Under the pieces are notes generated by a model. It saw only the letters and a list, made by a program, of their open reading frames with translations. It made no database searches and was not told the DNA's origin. A stretch of 64,000 nucleotides of DNA from Flavobacteriales bacterium. Lineage in GTDB: Bacteria; Bacteroidota; Bacteroidia; Flavobacteriales_D; Parvicellaceae. Both the position numbers and the translations under genes were made by a program. Each line of letters starts with the position of its first letter. The stretch's first letter is position 1. Of this stretch, positions 45,993-54,324 are shown piece by piece. The DNA is taken from NCBI GenBank assembly GCA_025210295.1, contig JAOASC010000040.1, forward strand, positions 52,817 to 116,816, written 5' to 3'.

Positions 45993-47258
45993 TTATTGTT
46001 TTTTAATAAATTGCTTAGTGACTGTTTGATATGGTGTGTTAATTTTTACATAATAAATACCGCTATTTAAATCAGAAATATTGATGTTGTTATAGTTAGA
46101 GTTTTGTACTAGAACAATCTTTCCTATTAGGTCAATAATTTGGATCTCATTTATTGATGCATTTGTATGTATTCCTATAGTTGTTTTAGCTGGGTTAGGG
46201 TATATAGAGAACATGTTGTTATGGTGCTGTTCTGTAACACTAACACTTTGATTAGAAATTGTAATCGTAGCAGAACCTGTTACCCCAGAACCATCATTAG
46301 CAGTAGCGATAACATCTACAGTTCCATCAGCTATTGCAGTTAGCTGACCATTTGAATTGATAGAAGCAGATCCTGTTCCATTAACCACGCTCCAAGTGTA
46401 AGTGTTGTCATCTGCATTAGCAGGTAGCACAGTTGCGCTCATTTGTAATGTTCCTCCAAGAGTTGTAATAGCAGAAGCCCCTCCTTGTCCTATCACAGAG
46501 ATAGAATTAACCAATATAGCGCAGTTTAAACTAAAGCTAGATGCAGGGTCAATGTTGGTCCAAGTTGCTGTAGCCGCTGCAACATCATCTACTTTTATAC
46601 AGGTTAAATTTGGGTTTGAGGTAGCATCAAGAGAAGTTAAAGTACTGGTGCTAATGTTGCTCATATTAAATGCTGTCAAATTATTACCAGAACAGTTTAA
46701 ACTATAAATAGATTGGTTATTACTTATGTCTAAAGCCGTTAAACTATTATTGGAACATTGGAAGACTGTTATACCAGTGTTTTGACTTAAATCAATAGTT
46801 GTTAAAGCATTATCAGAAATTACAAGAAGATTTAAATTTGAGTTTTGAGTAAGGTCTAATGACGTTAAGTTATTATTCAAACAAACAAAATTATTTAACA
46901 AGGTATTTTGTGAGACATCAATTGAGTTAATATTGTTGTTTTGACACTGAAGAGCTGTAAGTGCTGTATTCTGTGAGACGTTTAAAGAACTGATGTTATT
47001 ATCGCCACAATATAAACCTTCTATAGCTACAAATGCTTCAATCCCTGTTAAATCAGTGATGTTTTGGTTTTGGCAACTGATATTTCCTGTAAATGAGTTT
47101 GCTTCATTGACTTGTATTTCTGTATCTCCATTGGAGTTAATAGCAGCGTTTCCAACTAAATAGGCTTTAAAGTTAGCATCAGGAATGTTGACGTTTTGAG
47201 CTATAACTCCAAGAGAAGATGAAGTGATGAGCAGTATATTAAGTATTGTATTTTTCAT
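45993..47258 (-). CDS. T9SS protein with leucine-rich repeats and Big2-like domain
   Basis: About 421 residues. The start is taken at ATG 47258, which opens directly on the signal peptide (NTILNILLITSSSLGVIAQ); a longer frame to 47300 runs into the previous gene. Order: IPDANFKAYLVGNAAINSNGDTEIQVNEA (internalin-like cap), short LRRs of about 21 residues (LTALQCQNNNINSIDVSQN), a bacterial Ig-like domain 2 (QMSATVLPANADDNTYTWSV...SINSNGQLTAIADGTVDVIA) and a type A sorting domain (SIYPNPAKTTIGI...GIYYVKINTPYQTVTKQFIKK). Secreted through T9SS. Separated by 4 bases from the upstream ELWxxDGT gene. Confidence 0.9.
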   Translation of the reverse strand: MKNTILNILLITSSSLGVIAQNVNIPDANFKAYLVGNAAINSNGDTEIQVNEANSFTGNISCQNQNITDLTGIEAFVAIEGLYCGDNNISSLNVSQNTALTALQCQNNNINSIDVSQNTLLNNFVCLNNNLTSLDLTQNSNLNLLVISDNALTTIDLSQNTGITVFQCSNNSLTALDISNNQSIYSLNCSGNNLTAFNMSNISTSTLTSLDATSNPNLTCIKVDDVAAATATWTNIDPASSFSLNCAILVNSISVIGQGGASAITTLGGTLQMSATVLPANADDNTYTWSVVNGTGSASINSNGQLTAIADGTVDVIATANDGSGVTGSATITISNQSVSVTEQHHNNMFSIYPNPAKTTIGIHTNASINEIQIIDLIGKIVLVQNSNYNNINISDLNSGIYYVKINTPYQTVTKQFIKKQ

Positions 47259-47262
47259 CGTT

Positions 47263-48801
47263 TTATTCTTTAATAAATTTTTGACTATAAGATCTATCAT
47301 CAGAGATTAGTTTTAACAAATAAACTCCAGAACTAAGTGGTTGAATATCAATGGTTGAGTTTTTATTGGTAATTGTTCCGCTAAGTACAGTTTTACCATA
47401 TAAATCTACTATGTGGAAGTCTTCATTACCTAAATGTTGTTGAATAGTAATTTTGTCTTTTGCAGGGTTAGGGTAAACCAGAGCTTCTTTTGGGATTATT
47501 TTTTCAATTTCAGAGGCAAAAACACCAGCTACTTTATACAGTTCTAAATCACTAGTTGAATCTTCAGCTGAGAAAAACAAATCGTTTCCTATTACTGTTA
47601 AATTCTCTGGTTCAGCATCCCAAAGCGGGTTAATAATCATTTGCGTAGTCGTGCTACCATCGTATTTCCAAAGTTGAAAGTCGTTTGTCCCATCATTAGC
47701 AGCAAAATAAAGATGATTTCCTAAAGCTGTTAATTCATAAGGATTAGAATTTCCAGAAGGGTTTATATCTTCGACCATTGAGGCAGTAGTACCATCATAT
47801 TCCCATAGCTCATTTCCATTTACATCATCATTAGCTCTGAAATATAATTTATTATTAAAAACTGTTAATTCTTTAATGCTAGAATTTCCATTTGGATTGA
47901 TGTCATGAACCATAGTTGCATTTGTTCCATTATATTTCCATAACTCAAATCCATAGGTATCTTCATAAGCTTTAAAATAGAGCTCAGAGTTATAAACAGT
48001 TAAATAGTTTGGATTAGAGCCATCAACACCTTGGTTTATATCAATAATTGAAGCTGTATTTCCATCATATTTCCAAAGTTCAGAACCATTCACTCCATCA
48101 TTTGCTAGAAAATAAAGGTTAGTACCTAAAACTGTAAATTGTTGTGGAAGAGCATCTCCACTCCCTACATTTATATCTTGTACTAACGTTGCGTTGGTTC
48201 CGTCATATTTCCATAATTCTCTTCCGCTAACTCCATCATCTGCCATAAAATATAGTTCTGAATTAAATTCAACAAAATGTTGAGGCGATGAATGCCCAGC
48301 ACCTGGATTAATATCAATTAAAGTAGCATTCGTTCCATTGTATTTCCACAATTCTCTTCCGCTAGTTCCATCAGTTGCTTGAAAAAATAAATCATTACCT
48401 AATGCAAATAAATTGGTAGGGATAGATGCATTAGAACCTGGATAAATGTCTATTAAAGTGGTATTTGTTCCATCATGGACCCATAGTTCTCTGCCATTAG
48501 TCCCATCTGTTGCTTGGAAGTACAACTTGTTTCCCATTACTGTTAGGTACTCAGGGTTAGAGTAATGAGTAGGATGTATATCTTGAACTAATGATGCTGA
48601 AGTTCCATCATATTTAAAAAGCTCTTTTCCGTAATTGTTATGGTTAGCATGAAAATACATTGCCGAATTATATGCTGTAAATTCTTGTGGACCAGAACCA
48701 TTAGCACCTCCTGTTCCTGGATTAACATCAATTTTTACTTGTGCATTTACTCCAAATCCAATTGAAGTCAAAAAAGCGATATTTAGTATTTTAGTTTTCA
48801 T
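47263..48801 (-). CDS. T9SS ELWxxDGT-repeat protein
   Basis: A 512-residue secreted protein with signal peptide (ILNIAFLTSIGFGVNAQ). Residues about 25-410 are about nine tandem units of about 44 residues, each with GNxLYFxAxDGTxGxELWKYDGTxAxLVxDINPG, the ELWxxDGT repeat, which forms beta-propeller-like blades. A type A sorting domain follows (VYPNPAKDKITI...DLYGKTVLSG...GVYLLKLISDDRSYSQKFIKE). The asparagine- and aspartate-rich blades suggest calcium or glycan contact, but this is not shown. Member of the four-gene cargo operon. Confidence 0.92.
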   Translation of the reverse strand: MKTKILNIAFLTSIGFGVNAQVKIDVNPGTGGANGSGPQEFTAYNSAMYFHANHNNYGKELFKYDGTSASLVQDIHPTHYSNPEYLTVMGNKLYFQATDGTNGRELWVHDGTNTTLIDIYPGSNASIPTNLFALGNDLFFQATDGTSGRELWKYNGTNATLIDINPGAGHSSPQHFVEFNSELYFMADDGVSGRELWKYDGTNATLVQDINVGSGDALPQQFTVLGTNLYFLANDGVNGSELWKYDGNTASIIDINQGVDGSNPNYLTVYNSELYFKAYEDTYGFELWKYNGTNATMVHDINPNGNSSIKELTVFNNKLYFRANDDVNGNELWEYDGTTASMVEDINPSGNSNPYELTALGNHLYFAANDGTNDFQLWKYDGSTTTQMIINPLWDAEPENLTVIGNDLFFSAEDSTSDLELYKVAGVFASEIEKIIPKEALVYPNPAKDKITIQQHLGNEDFHIVDLYGKTVLSGTITNKNSTIDIQPLSSGVYLLKLISDDRSYSQKFIKE

Positions 48802-48824
48802 AGTTAAAGCATTATTGATGTCTA

Positions 48825-50516
48825 TTATTCTTTAATAAACTTTGTAGTAATGATTGAAGCATTAGCATGTACTTGCAAGAAATAAGTCCCATTTACTAAA
48901 TCAGATAAATCAATTGTTTTGTTTTCTGTAGACAATGATTTTACTGTTTTTCCGGTTATGTCAAGAACAATAATTTTCTCGATCTTTTTTTCATAGTCAA
49001 TTGTGATTGCTGAAGTTGCTGGATTAGGATATAAGAGTAGGGGAGCAGTATAGAAATTATTTTGAGCTATTTCGCTACTAATCAAAGTACAGCTTAGTTT
49101 TAAAGCATACATATGGCCAACACCTGTATTGGTAAGCAAGCTAGTTCCTGTTCCAGGGTCAAAGTCAGCGGTATCAAAATAAACTCCTGTACTATAGATA
49201 TTACAAGCGTCATCTACTGTAATAGCATAGCCAATATCATCACCCAGTTCACCAATTTTTCCAGCCCATACATAGTCTCCTGTTGGATTTAGTTTTAAGA
49301 TAAAAATATCAGAACTAGAAGCTGTTGCAGTGAGATTTACAGAACCAGTTCCTGGATCAAAATCAGCCGTTTCGTAAAAGTTTCCAGTAGTGTAGATATT
49401 TCCATCTCCGTCTAAGCTAATTGATGTTGAGTTTTCTAAACTCGTTCCTCCATAATTTTTTGCCCAAACAAAATTACCTGTAGCATCTAACTTTAGTATA
49501 AAAGCGTCTAGAATTCCACTAGAAACTAAATTGCTTGTGTTTGAACCTGGATCAAAATCTACAGTGTACTGAAATTGCCCTGTTACATAAGCATTTCCTG
49601 AATCATCTATTTCGATATCATTTCCTGAATCTTGGAAGCCTCCTCCAATACTTTTAACCCAAATGAAATTACCATTTGAATCAAACTTTAAGATATAGCA
49701 ATCTCGCATTCCATTTGAAGTCAAATTTACTGTTGCAGCACTTGGATCAAAATCTACTGTAGTTCTAAAATATCCTGTTGTATAAACATTATTATTTGCA
49801 TCTAAAGCTATAGCAAAAGACCGGTCATCACTATGAGTTCCTCCAACTTTTTTTACCCAATTTAAGTCTCCAGATGGAAGTAATTTAAGTACAAATCCAT
49901 CATATCCTCCATCAGATGTTAAGTTATTGACCGAAGCTCCTGGATCAAAATCTACAGTATTAGAAAAGATTCCTGTAACATAAACAAATCGGTTAGCATC
50001 TACCGTGATATCATAACCCTCATCATTTTCTATGCCTCCAAATTGTTTGGCCCAACCAAAATCTCCTAGAGAATTTAGTTTTAAAGCAAAGATCTCTTTT
50101 GCACCATTGGCTATTAAATCTAAGGCGTCTGTCCCTGGATTAAAATCAACGGAATCGGAAAAGAAACCAGTAACATAAATATCACCTCCTTTATCAATAT
50201 GAATTGCATTTGCTTGATCTAGTGCTGTTCCTCCAATTTGTTTGACCCAAACAAAATTACCCATGGCATCCAATTTCAATATATAAATATCAGAAGAGCC
50301 ATTTGAGGTTAAATTGGAAACTCCCGTTCCAGGGTCAAAATCTACTGTACCATAGAACCCCCCTGTAACATAAACATTTCCAGCTGCATCATAGGTGATT
50401 GATTTTCCTACACTTGAACCAGCGCTAGGAACACCCTTTGCCCATTCATAATTTTGAGCAGTGGCGTTAATTAATGAAATAAGGAAAGTTAGTGTTGTGA
50501 GTAATGTTTTTTTCAT
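48825..50516 (-). CDS. T9SS beta-propeller (SBBP-type) repeat protein
   Basis: A 563-residue secreted protein. Signal peptide (TLLTTLTFLISLINATAQ). Eight or nine units of about 50 residues follow, with WAKxxGG...D..xxIxxDxxGNxYVTGxFxxTVDFDPGTG, the SBBP-type beta-propeller repeat. Each has a conserved DFDPG strand that could bind divalent metal. The type A sorting domain ends the chain (LLLYPNPATSAITI...DITGKTVKS...GTYFLQVHANASIITTKFIKE). First gene of the tight cargo set, about 85 bases downstream of the lipoprotein at 50601. Confidence 0.92.
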   Translation of the reverse strand: MKKTLLTTLTFLISLINATAQNYEWAKGVPSAGSSVGKSITYDAAGNVYVTGGFYGTVDFDPGTGVSNLTSNGSSDIYILKLDAMGNFVWVKQIGGTALDQANAIHIDKGGDIYVTGFFSDSVDFNPGTDALDLIANGAKEIFALKLNSLGDFGWAKQFGGIENDEGYDITVDANRFVYVTGIFSNTVDFDPGASVNNLTSDGGYDGFVLKLLPSGDLNWVKKVGGTHSDDRSFAIALDANNNVYTTGYFRTTVDFDPSAATVNLTSNGMRDCYILKFDSNGNFIWVKSIGGGFQDSGNDIEIDDSGNAYVTGQFQYTVDFDPGSNTSNLVSSGILDAFILKLDATGNFVWAKNYGGTSLENSTSISLDGDGNIYTTGNFYETADFDPGTGSVNLTATASSSDIFILKLNPTGDYVWAGKIGELGDDIGYAITVDDACNIYSTGVYFDTADFDPGTGTSLLTNTGVGHMYALKLSCTLISSEIAQNNFYTAPLLLYPNPATSAITIDYEKKIEKIIVLDITGKTVKSLSTENKTIDLSDLVNGTYFLQVHANASIITTKFIKE

Positions 50517-50600
50517 GTATTATATTGTTTTGATTATTCTTAAAAAATTATTTAGGTTTTCCCCTTATAGCGCATTTTGAAAAAGAGAGGGTTGGATTTA

Positions 50601-51167
50601 TTAGTAGTCCATGTTTATAAGCTCGCCATTTAGTTTATAGGAGTATGTAAATGTTGTTCCTCCATTTTCAGGTTGAAGCATAACTGTATACTCAGCATGG
50701 TTCATATCTCCATTATCTGGGAACTTGATAAAAGCGTTGTATAGTTGAGTGTTTTTTAATGCTTTATCTGCTTCTAATTGTTTTTTAGATTGTTCAACTA
50801 ATTCCCCCAATTTAGTAAGGTTAATGTTGTCATTTAACTGAAACATAAAATCAGCAGCTTGAGTTCCTTCAGGAATTTCAATAGTAATGTCCGAATTTTG
50901 TTGCCAATTGTCTTGCGTTAAATTCCATTGCTCCATTTTTAAAGATTCGGGAGCTTTAGTAACTGTAACACCTATAATGTTTCCGATAGACGAATTATAA
51001 GTGATTGTTAAATTTGTAAAGAAGGCATCGTTTCCAAATTGTTCTTTTATTGCTTTTTCAATAGCCGTAAAACCTTCTGCATTTGCAGTTTGATTGCTTG
51101 TACTTCCTCCACAAGATAATAGGGTGATGAATAGAGCGAAGATAATTGATAAGTTAACTGTTCTCAT
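50601..51167 (-). CDS. Lipoprotein of unknown function, probable LytTR target
   Basis: A 188-residue lipoprotein with lipobox LLSCGG at about residues 16-20. The mature part has FTAIEKAIKEQFGNDAFFTNLTI and IIGVTVTKAPESLKMEQWNLTQ, then a beta-rich C-terminal half (YNAFIKFPDNGDMNHAEYTVMLQ...FTYSYKLNGELINM). No family recognised. Its promoter-like box (51201-51208) is preceded by a direct repeat suited to the LytTR regulator encoded next door, making it the likely first target gene of that circuit, with the cargo operon 85 bases downstream. Confidence 0.75.
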   Translation of the reverse strand: MRTVNLSIIFALFITLLSCGGSTSNQTANAEGFTAIEKAIKEQFGNDAFFTNLTITYNSSIGNIIGVTVTKAPESLKMEQWNLTQDNWQQNSDITIEIPEGTQAADFMFQLNDNINLTKLGELVEQSKKQLEADKALKNTQLYNAFIKFPDNGDMNHAEYTVMLQPENGGTTFTYSYKLNGELINMDY

Positions 51168-51200
51168 GTCTGTTGTTTGATTTAGTCTTAATAATTAAAC

Positions 51201-51208
51201 CAAATATA
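51201..51208 (-). promoter_or_regulatory. Bacteroidota-type -7 box for the 50601 lipoprotein gene
   Basis: The minus strand reads TATATTTG (exact TAnnTTTG), placing transcription start near 51194, about 27 bases before the ATG at 51167. No good -33 element is seen; the sequence upstream is instead occupied by a direct repeat, as expected for an activator-dependent promoter. Confidence 0.5.
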
Positions 51209-51235
51209 GTTGAGAACAGTAGGGAAGAAAATACG

Positions 51236-51270
51236 CAATCAATATCCGTCGATATTGAATCAATAACCGT
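51236..51270. promoter_or_regulatory. Candidate LytTR operator: 14-nt direct repeat with 21-bp period
   Basis: Copies at 51236-51249 (CAATCAATATCCGT) and 51257-51270 (GAATCAATAACCGT) agree at 12 of 14 bases, with starts 21 bp apart, two helical turns. LytTR-domain regulators bind paired short direct repeats with this kind of spacing. A perfect 8-bp inverted repeat (TCAATATC/GATATTGA, 51239-51258) overlaps it. The site is centred about 60 bases upstream of the predicted start of the 50601 gene. Binding is inferred. Confidence 0.55.
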
Positions 51271-51299
51271 AAAGTTTTGATAGAAATCTAACGATTCTC

Positions 51300-52043
51300 T
51301 TAGTTGTTAGCGTTAGATTTATTCAATAGTTTAGCTAAAAAAGCATCTTTTTTACGAGAGGAAACAGGAATAGTTTTCCCATTTTTTAAATAGATAGCAC
51401 CAGATTTATCGTATTTGTCAATAAAATTTAAGTTAACGATAAACGATTGATGTGGTCTTGTAAAATTGGCTTTTAACAATTGGGGTTCAAACTCTTTTAA
51501 TGTTTTAGAAACGACATATTTTTTATTGTTGCTACAATAAAATGTTGTATAACCTTTATCTGATTCACAATAGACTAATTCGTTGAGTTTCACAACCTGA
51601 AAACTATCGTGTAATGATAGAATGATTTTATCATCGGTATTGTTCCAAACTTGTTGAACTGTTTTGATTTGTTGTTGTTGCTGTGGTATAGAAAGTTCTC
51701 CAACCTTTTTTAAAGCGGTTGCTAACTCGTCAATATCAACAGGTTTGAGTAAGTAGTCTACTGCTCCAATTTTTAAAGCTTTTAAGGCATATTCTTCGTA
51801 AGCTGTGATAAAAATAACCTTAAAGTTAAGTTGTTCAGTTTGACTTAAAAAATCAAAGGCAGTACCGTCTGTAAGGTTGATGTCAAGAAATATTAAATCG
51901 GGTTTACAAGCATTGGCAACAACTACTGCTTCCTTTACCGATTCACATTCTCCAATTACTTCTACATTGGTTTCTATCAACGTCAATAAGTTTAATAACC
52001 CTTTTCGGATATAGGCTTTATCTTCTACTAATAATGCTTTCAT
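51300..52043 (-). CDS. LytTR-family response regulator
   Basis: A 247-residue two-domain regulator. Receiver domain (about 1-120): acidic pair near residue 7 (MKALLVEDKAYIRKG), phosphoacceptor Asp in DLIFLDINLTDGTAF, Thr in VIFITAYEEYALKAL and Lys in DYLLKPVDIDE. LytTR DNA-binding domain (about 145-240): ILSLHDSFQVVKLNELVYCESDKGYTTFYC...TLKEFEPQL...FTRPHQSFIVNLNFIDKYDKSG...KTIPVSSRKKDAFL. The start overlaps the end of the upstream histidine kinase gene by 4 bases (ATGA type), so they are translated together. The partner kinase is thus certain in outline. A candidate operator lies just past its stop. Confidence 0.95.
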   Translation of the reverse strand: MKALLVEDKAYIRKGLLNLLTLIETNVEVIGECESVKEAVVVANACKPDLIFLDINLTDGTAFDFLSQTEQLNFKVIFITAYEEYALKALKIGAVDYLLKPVDIDELATALKKVGELSIPQQQQQIKTVQQVWNNTDDKIILSLHDSFQVVKLNELVYCESDKGYTTFYCSNNKKYVVSKTLKEFEPQLLKANFTRPHQSFIVNLNFIDKYDKSGAIYLKNGKTIPVSSRKKDAFLAKLLNKSNANN

Positions 52044-54250
52044 TGGTTAACATCAATTTTATATGGTATGTTTAATGTTACAAGTGTACCTTGTTCATCA
52101 TACTTTTTTCGATCTTCTATACGGATAGAACCTTTGTGTTTTGTATTTCTAGAAAGAAATTCCAAACGCTCAGTCGTAATAGCTGTGGATAACGATTTCT
52201 TATTTTGATTGCTACTGTTTTTTTGTGCATCAATTCCAATTCCATTATCTTTAATCGTGCAAGTTAAGGCTTTGTCAGTATAATTTAAAGCAATAGTTAT
52301 CTCTTTTTCTCCATTATGGTTAACAAATCCATGTTCAATCGTATTCTCAATAAAAGGCTGGAGAAGCATAGGAGGGATGTAAAATCGTTCTTTATCGATT
52401 TTAGAATCTACTGTTATTGAATAATTATATGGGATGTCAACCTCTATATTTTGGAGGTTAATATAGTTTTCAATAGCGATTAATTCTTGGTTTAAAGAAA
52501 CCATTTGCTCTCTCGAATTTTCTAAAGTAACACGAAGCAGTTTAGAAAATTTAGAAAGGTATGAAACTGCTTTTTTGTTTTCCTGATTTAAGATAATACC
52601 TTGTAAAACAGATAAAGCATTAAAAATAAAGTGAGGTGTCATTTGAGAACGCAATAAGCGTTGTTCTGTAATAATATTTTGAGTTTCAGATTTCACATTT
52701 CGAACTCTTAAATAAAAAATGATCATCCCAAGGATAATGGTGACTGATAAAAAGATAATAATTCCTAATAATAGGTTATGTTGTGTTTTTTTTAAGTCAG
52801 ATGTAGTTGTTTTTACAGTTTCAGTTAGTTTGATTTCTTTATTTTTAGCTTTTTCTAGTTGGTTTTTATATTTGTATTCATATTCTAATTGCGTTATTTT
52901 TTGAATATTTTCTTTATTAAATAAGCTGTCATTTAGTATTTTGAATTGTTTGAAGTGTGTGACAGCGTTTTTCAAATCTCCTTGTTGTTCATAAACTTTT
53001 GAGAGAATTTCATTCACCAATACCTGTTCGGCAAGCATTTCTAAATCATCTACAATTTCTTTTCCTTTGAGCGCATGCTCCAATGAAGCATCGTAGTTTT
53101 TTAGTATGAGGTGAATATCTCCTAAATTGATCTGAGATAATCCAATATTTCGACGGTCATTAGCTGCTTCACTTAAGGCCAATGAAGCTTCAAAATGCTC
53201 TAGGGCCAATAAAGGTTGATTTAACCAAATTCTTACTTTTCCAATAGTATTATGACTAGCAATAAGTGCTTCATTATTTTGAACTTCTTGATTTAACTGA
53301 AGTGCTTGATTCAAAATCTTTATTCCTTTATCGTAGTTCTTTAATTCTACTAGAGCATTTCCAATACTGTTTAATACTTTAGCAGAATTGAGTTTGTCTT
53401 CTAATTCATTATAAATCTCGTAAGCTTTTTCAAAATATTCTAAAGCTTTTTGGTGTTGTTCCATTTCAGAATAAACAATACCTATGTTTTGACAGGTAGA
53501 AGCGATTTTCGACCTTTTGTTCCCTTTTTTATATTGGTCTAATATTTCATTGTATAGCTCAAGAGCTTCTGAATACCTTCCTTGTATAGAGTAGATAATA
53601 GCAATATTATTAAAGCATGTAGCTTTTCGTTTATCATCTCCTAATTGCTCGTCTACTTGTATTGACTTTTTGAAATAGGTTAAAGCATCATCTAATTCTC
53701 CTTTGGAATAATAGGTTACTCCTATGTTGTTTAACATGTCTCCTTGACTCCTTAGTTGATTACTTTTTTCTGCAATATGCATTGCTTCAGTAAAATAAAT
53801 AACAGCAGTATCTGAAGCGTTTTGGTAGTTGGCAAGCATGCCTAAAGTATTGTATGCAGCAATAAGTCCTTTAGCATTATTGCGTCCAATTTTTTTGTAC
53901 TGTTCAAGAGATAGGAGTGCAATTTTCTTGGCCTCATTAAACTCAGATTTAGAAAGGTGTATTTTACTTAAAATCAAGGTGTTTTTAGCCAACCCTTTTT
54001 TGTCGTTTATAGCTGTGGCTAATTGATGAGCTTCCTTACATTTTTGTTCCGCAATTGTGATATCATGCCTACGGTAATGGTGGGCAAGTGTATTGAGTAA
54101 CTCCACTCTTATGGTATCTTCTTCTGGATGAAGAGCTAGTTTATGTTCTAAGCTATCTAGAATATCATTTTGTGCATAAATACTTGAATAAAAAAGAAAT
54201 AAACACAAGGGGTAGATAATTGAGCCTCTAATTGTTGTCATGCTTTTCAT
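52040..54250 (-). CDS. TPR sensor histidine kinase (LytS/His_kinase type), copy A
   Basis: A 736-residue protein: signal peptide or first membrane anchor (IYPLCLFLFYSSIYAQ), a periplasmic array of about nine tetratricopeptide repeats (about 30-420, for example AVIYFTEAMHIAEKSNQL; ALTYFKKSIQVDEQLGD), a coiled region, one membrane helix (LLLGIIIFLSVTIILGMIIFYL) and a cytoplasmic kinase. The H-box is RSQMTPHFIFNALSVLQGII with the phosphorylated His, the N-box LLQPFIENTIEHGF and the G-box IKDNGIGIDA. Located in the same transcript as the LytTR regulator (4-base overlap). The kinase half is nearly the same as copy B. The signal read by the TPRs is unknown. Confidence 0.93.
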   Translation of the reverse strand: MKSMTTIRGSIIYPLCLFLFYSSIYAQNDILDSLEHKLALHPEEDTIRVELLNTLAHHYRRHDITIAEQKCKEAHQLATAINDKKGLAKNTLILSKIHLSKSEFNEAKKIALLSLEQYKKIGRNNAKGLIAAYNTLGMLANYQNASDTAVIYFTEAMHIAEKSNQLRSQGDMLNNIGVTYYSKGELDDALTYFKKSIQVDEQLGDDKRKATCFNNIAIIYSIQGRYSEALELYNEILDQYKKGNKRSKIASTCQNIGIVYSEMEQHQKALEYFEKAYEIYNELEDKLNSAKVLNSIGNALVELKNYDKGIKILNQALQLNQEVQNNEALIASHNTIGKVRIWLNQPLLALEHFEASLALSEAANDRRNIGLSQINLGDIHLILKNYDASLEHALKGKEIVDDLEMLAEQVLVNEILSKVYEQQGDLKNAVTHFKQFKILNDSLFNKENIQKITQLEYEYKYKNQLEKAKNKEIKLTETVKTTTSDLKKTQHNLLLGIIIFLSVTIILGMIIFYLRVRNVKSETQNIITEQRLLRSQMTPHFIFNALSVLQGIILNQENKKAVSYLSKFSKLLRVTLENSREQMVSLNQELIAIENYINLQNIEVDIPYNYSITVDSKIDKERFYIPPMLLQPFIENTIEHGFVNHNGEKEITIALNYTDKALTCTIKDNGIGIDAQKNSSNQNKKSLSTAITTERLEFLSRNTKHKGSIRIEDRKKYDEQGTLVTLNIPYKIDVNQ

Positions 54251-54324
54251 TGCTGTTTGTTCAATAAAACCAAAAGTGTTATTTACACTTTGTTTTGAAG
54301 AGTTTTCTGCTATCAGTAACTTTA

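Noticed and set aside
47259..47300. Longer start of the LRR/Big2 gene overlapping the ELWxxDGT gene
   Set aside because: The 14 extra residues come from translating the end of the neighbour in another frame; ATG 47258 starts at the signal peptide.
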